From NCBI RefSeq assembly GCF_027244095.1, contig NC_069670.1, forward strand, positions 18,061,320-18,125,319: a stretch of DNA of 64,000 nt, read 5' to 3'. The translations under genes and the position numbers were made by a program. The notes beneath the pieces are model-generated. The model searched no databases. It was not told where the DNA came from and saw only the letters and a program-made list of their open reading frames with translations. This DNA comes from Hemicordylus capensis. Its lineage: Eukaryota; Chordata; Lepidosauria; Squamata; Cordylidae. Position 1 is the first letter of the stretch. Each line of letters begins with the position of its first letter. Shown here one piece after another: positions 62,002-64,000 of the stretch.

Positions 62002-63586
62002 TTAAGCTTTCTTGGGTGGCGGAGCCAATTTGATGATCTCTTCTTCAGAAGGCTGCCGGATTATGTCTGCAAAGAGAAGGAAGAGAAGATCAGAGGAGCT
62101 GGGTGGGACTGGAGCAGGAGACCCTCAAGTTCAGCACTCTGCCTCCTAGACCGGCTCGCTCGATGCCTCAGTGGGGAGTCCACAAGCGGGGCACACAGAT
62201 GATGCTCTTCCCCTGTGGCCTGGTCCGCATCTGCTGAGAGGTATACTGCCTCTTCATAGGGAGGCCCCACTTCTAACGTCGCGGCTCATAAGGACTTCTG
62301 AGGAGTCCGACAGGATCGGACCAAAGTGTCCTGTTTCCAACAGTGACAGGCGTTTCGAGAAAACCCACCGGCAGGGCATGAAGGCTGTGGACCTCCCCTG
62401 CTGTCCACCCCTAGCATCTGGAATCCAGAGGTATACTACCTTTGTACATGGAAGTTCTATTTCACGAACACATCTAAGAACTGAGTTGGTCTACTCTCCT
62501 TTTAAAGCCATCTAAATCTGAGCCCATCACTAACTCTTGGAGAGGGGCCGCTTGTGTTACGTCTCCTGTGGGAAACACAATACAGTGACTTCTGTGGCAC
62601 TTTCAAGACCAACGGAGTGCGGTTTGGGTACATATAGAGTCTGTTTCGGATGTAGAGTTGCCACTGAACCTGGGATAAACTTGGTATTTTTGACAGCTTT
62701 GGACATTTCCAAAGTTTTTTGGACTTGCTCTCTGTGTCTAGTTGAAAGCTCTAGAATGAAATGGGGCTGAGAGTGCCAAATTCTCCCTCCAGGACAGATG
62801 CCAATGGGGAGTGGTCTTGCTGCACAACATGCACGGAAGCATCCTTTGCGTGTCCATAAGGCAGTGCCAAATCCACAAAAACCTCCAGCCACAACAAATT
62901 GGTTAGACTTTGAGATACCACAAGCCTCTGACTGTTCACTCTCTTGGGGAGCTGGGGAGAAGCGGAAGCCGGCCGGACACTACCCGAGAAGTGTTCCCAT
63001 CTTGTTGACTACAACTCCCATCATCCCCAGCTGCCATGACCTTTGGCTGGGGATGATGGGAGTTGCAGTCGACAATATCTGGGAATCCCCGTTAGAGGGA
63101 ACACTGCACCCAAGGGTGATTGTCTTCAAAGGTGCAGGGTCCCCACCTTATCAGTTGAGGAGTTCCCCCTCATTTTACTGAACTCCCCCCGGCCAAACCT
63201 AAAGCCCATATCTTCAATCCAAAAATACATATTTTTCTCCTCTAAAAGTCTCTTTCCTCTCCCTCCCAAAAACTGAAGTGAGGAGTTGCTCCTCAACCTC
63301 CTTCTCTACCAGCGAGCCCGGGACCAAGCAGGGAAAGAGACACCAGGTGGCTATGGGGGGTGGGTGGGTGGTGGCATAGAGGACACCCCCTCCCTTCCCC
63401 ACTGCAAGCAGAACCGGAGAAGCCTCAGACCTTTGTATTTCTTGGCACTGGGGATGCGGGTTAGCTTGGTGTCGACTTCATCCTCCTCGGAGATCTTCAG
63501 CACTTGGGTGCGATATTCCACCACCATGGTGAGCAAGTCAGGGCGGCGAGAGATCTCAAAGATGTGTTCGATGTAGGACAGATTGT
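62002..63586 (-). CDS. PEA15: PEA15, proliferation and apoptosis adaptor 15 (3' part, partial)
   Basis: Death-effector-domain protein that holds ERK1/2 in the cytoplasm and binds FADD. Two minus-strand exons are present: 63586-63431 (human residues 58-110) and 62066-62002 (110-130 plus TAA). Splice sites are CCCAG/ACAAT, CAAAG/GTCTGA and TTTGCAG/ACATAA. The first exon encodes the end of the DED ([20 protein letters not shown]) and the linker [11 protein letters not shown], with Ser104. The second encodes [20 protein letters not shown], identical to the human tail as I recall it, with Ser116 and the ERK-docking IIKLAPPP. Ser104 is a PKC site and Ser116 a CaMKII/AKT site. The first half of the DED lies beyond the right edge. 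Orientation is convergent with DCAF8, as in human. Confidence 0.5.
62990..63107. mobile_element. Family B MITE in a PEA15 intron
   Basis: AGTGTTCCCATCTTGTTGAC to CCCGTTAGAGGGAACACTG, inverted ACTACAACTCCCATCATCCC cores. Confidence 0.5.
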
Positions 63587-63696
63587 CTGGGTGGGGAGAG
63601 CAGAGGAGAGAGGTTAGATGGTACCATGTGGAGGGTGGGGAGAAGGAGAGGGCGGCTCTTCTCCGTCAAATCAGCTGCGTTTGAGAGGGCAGGTTG

Positions 63697-64000
63697 GTTA
63701 GGAACCTAAGAAGCTGCCTTCTACGGATTCCTACCCTGAGTCCGTGTGGCTCATATTGTCTGCTCTACACTGACTGGCAGCAGCTCTCCATGGTTCCAGG
63801 CAGGAGTCTCTCCCAGCGCTGCCTGGAGATGCTGCCAGCGATTGAACCCGGGACCTTCTGTAGGCAAAGCAGCTGCTTGACCACTGAGCAATGGCCTCCT
63901 CTCTCTCCAGAGGAAGCTGTTTTACATAGAGTCAGGGCCTTGCTCCACCTCACTCTACACTGGCTGGCCGCAGCGCGGGTTTCAGGCAGAAATGATGCTG
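63697..64000 (-). mobile_element. SINE tRNA-like module and a second copy cut by the edge
   Basis: 63697-63897 reads AAGAAGCTGCCTTCTACGG to CCACTGAGCAATGGCC (minus strand; B box GATTGAACCCGGGACC). 63909-64000 is another 3' end of the same family running off the window. Confidence 0.5.

Overview
This is 64 kb of vertebrate nuclear DNA carrying four recognisable protein-coding genes with canonical GT-AG splicing. Two Sauria-type SINEs (9105-9336 and 30826-31091), L2 and CR1 LINE pieces and many short palindromic hAT-like elements point to a squamate reptile, probably a lizard. The species cannot be named from the sequence. No operons, phage, CRISPR arrays or bacterial features are present, and I saw no LTR or other virus-derived element.

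Layout, left to right. (1) 1-3433: the 5' end of LRRC71 on the minus strand, three coding exons, with the rest of the gene beyond the left edge. (2) 3434-5868: the divergent LRRC71/PEX19 intergenic region, with an RFX X-box-like site, a CTCF-like site and the PEX19 CpG island. (3) 5869-22205: complete PEX19 on the plus strand, 8 exons, 298 codons, ending in a CaaX box. (4) 22210-23560: short spacer. (5) 23560-53195: DCAF8 on the plus strand, with a CpG-island promoter, two 5' untranslated exons, 13 coding exons (602 codons) and a 1.3 kb 3'UTR. (6) 53200-about 60700: repeat-rich spacer. (7) 62002 to beyond the right edge: the last two coding exons of PEA15 on the minus strand, convergent with DCAF8.

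The order PEX19-DCAF8-PEA15, with DCAF8 and PEA15 convergent, matches what I know of human 1q23.2. LRRC71 beside PEX19 does not, because COPA lies there in human. The genes have separate jobs: peroxisomal membrane-protein import (PEX19), CUL4-DDB1 ubiquitin ligase substrate recognition (DCAF8), ERK/FADD scaffolding (PEA15) and a leucine-rich-repeat protein linked to motile cilia (LRRC71).

Much of the non-coding sequence is mobile-element debris. I see: (a) about 18 copies of a SINE whose left part resembles the 5S rRNA internal promoter and whose right part is tRNA-like; (b) about 30 palindromic MITEs of several hAT-like families sharing an ACTACAACTCCCA core, some with 8-bp target duplications; (c) MIR-type CORE-SINEs; (d) L2/CR1 LINE fragments; (e) Sauria SINEs; (f) Tc1/mariner-like MITEs. 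Several nested insertions give a relative age order. I found no clearly novel gene system. The most interesting points are the composite SINE, an inverted SINE pair around PEX19 exon 7, the X-box upstream of LRRC71 and the LRRC71-PEX19 junction. Boundaries of repeats are by eye and approximate unless a target duplication is given.
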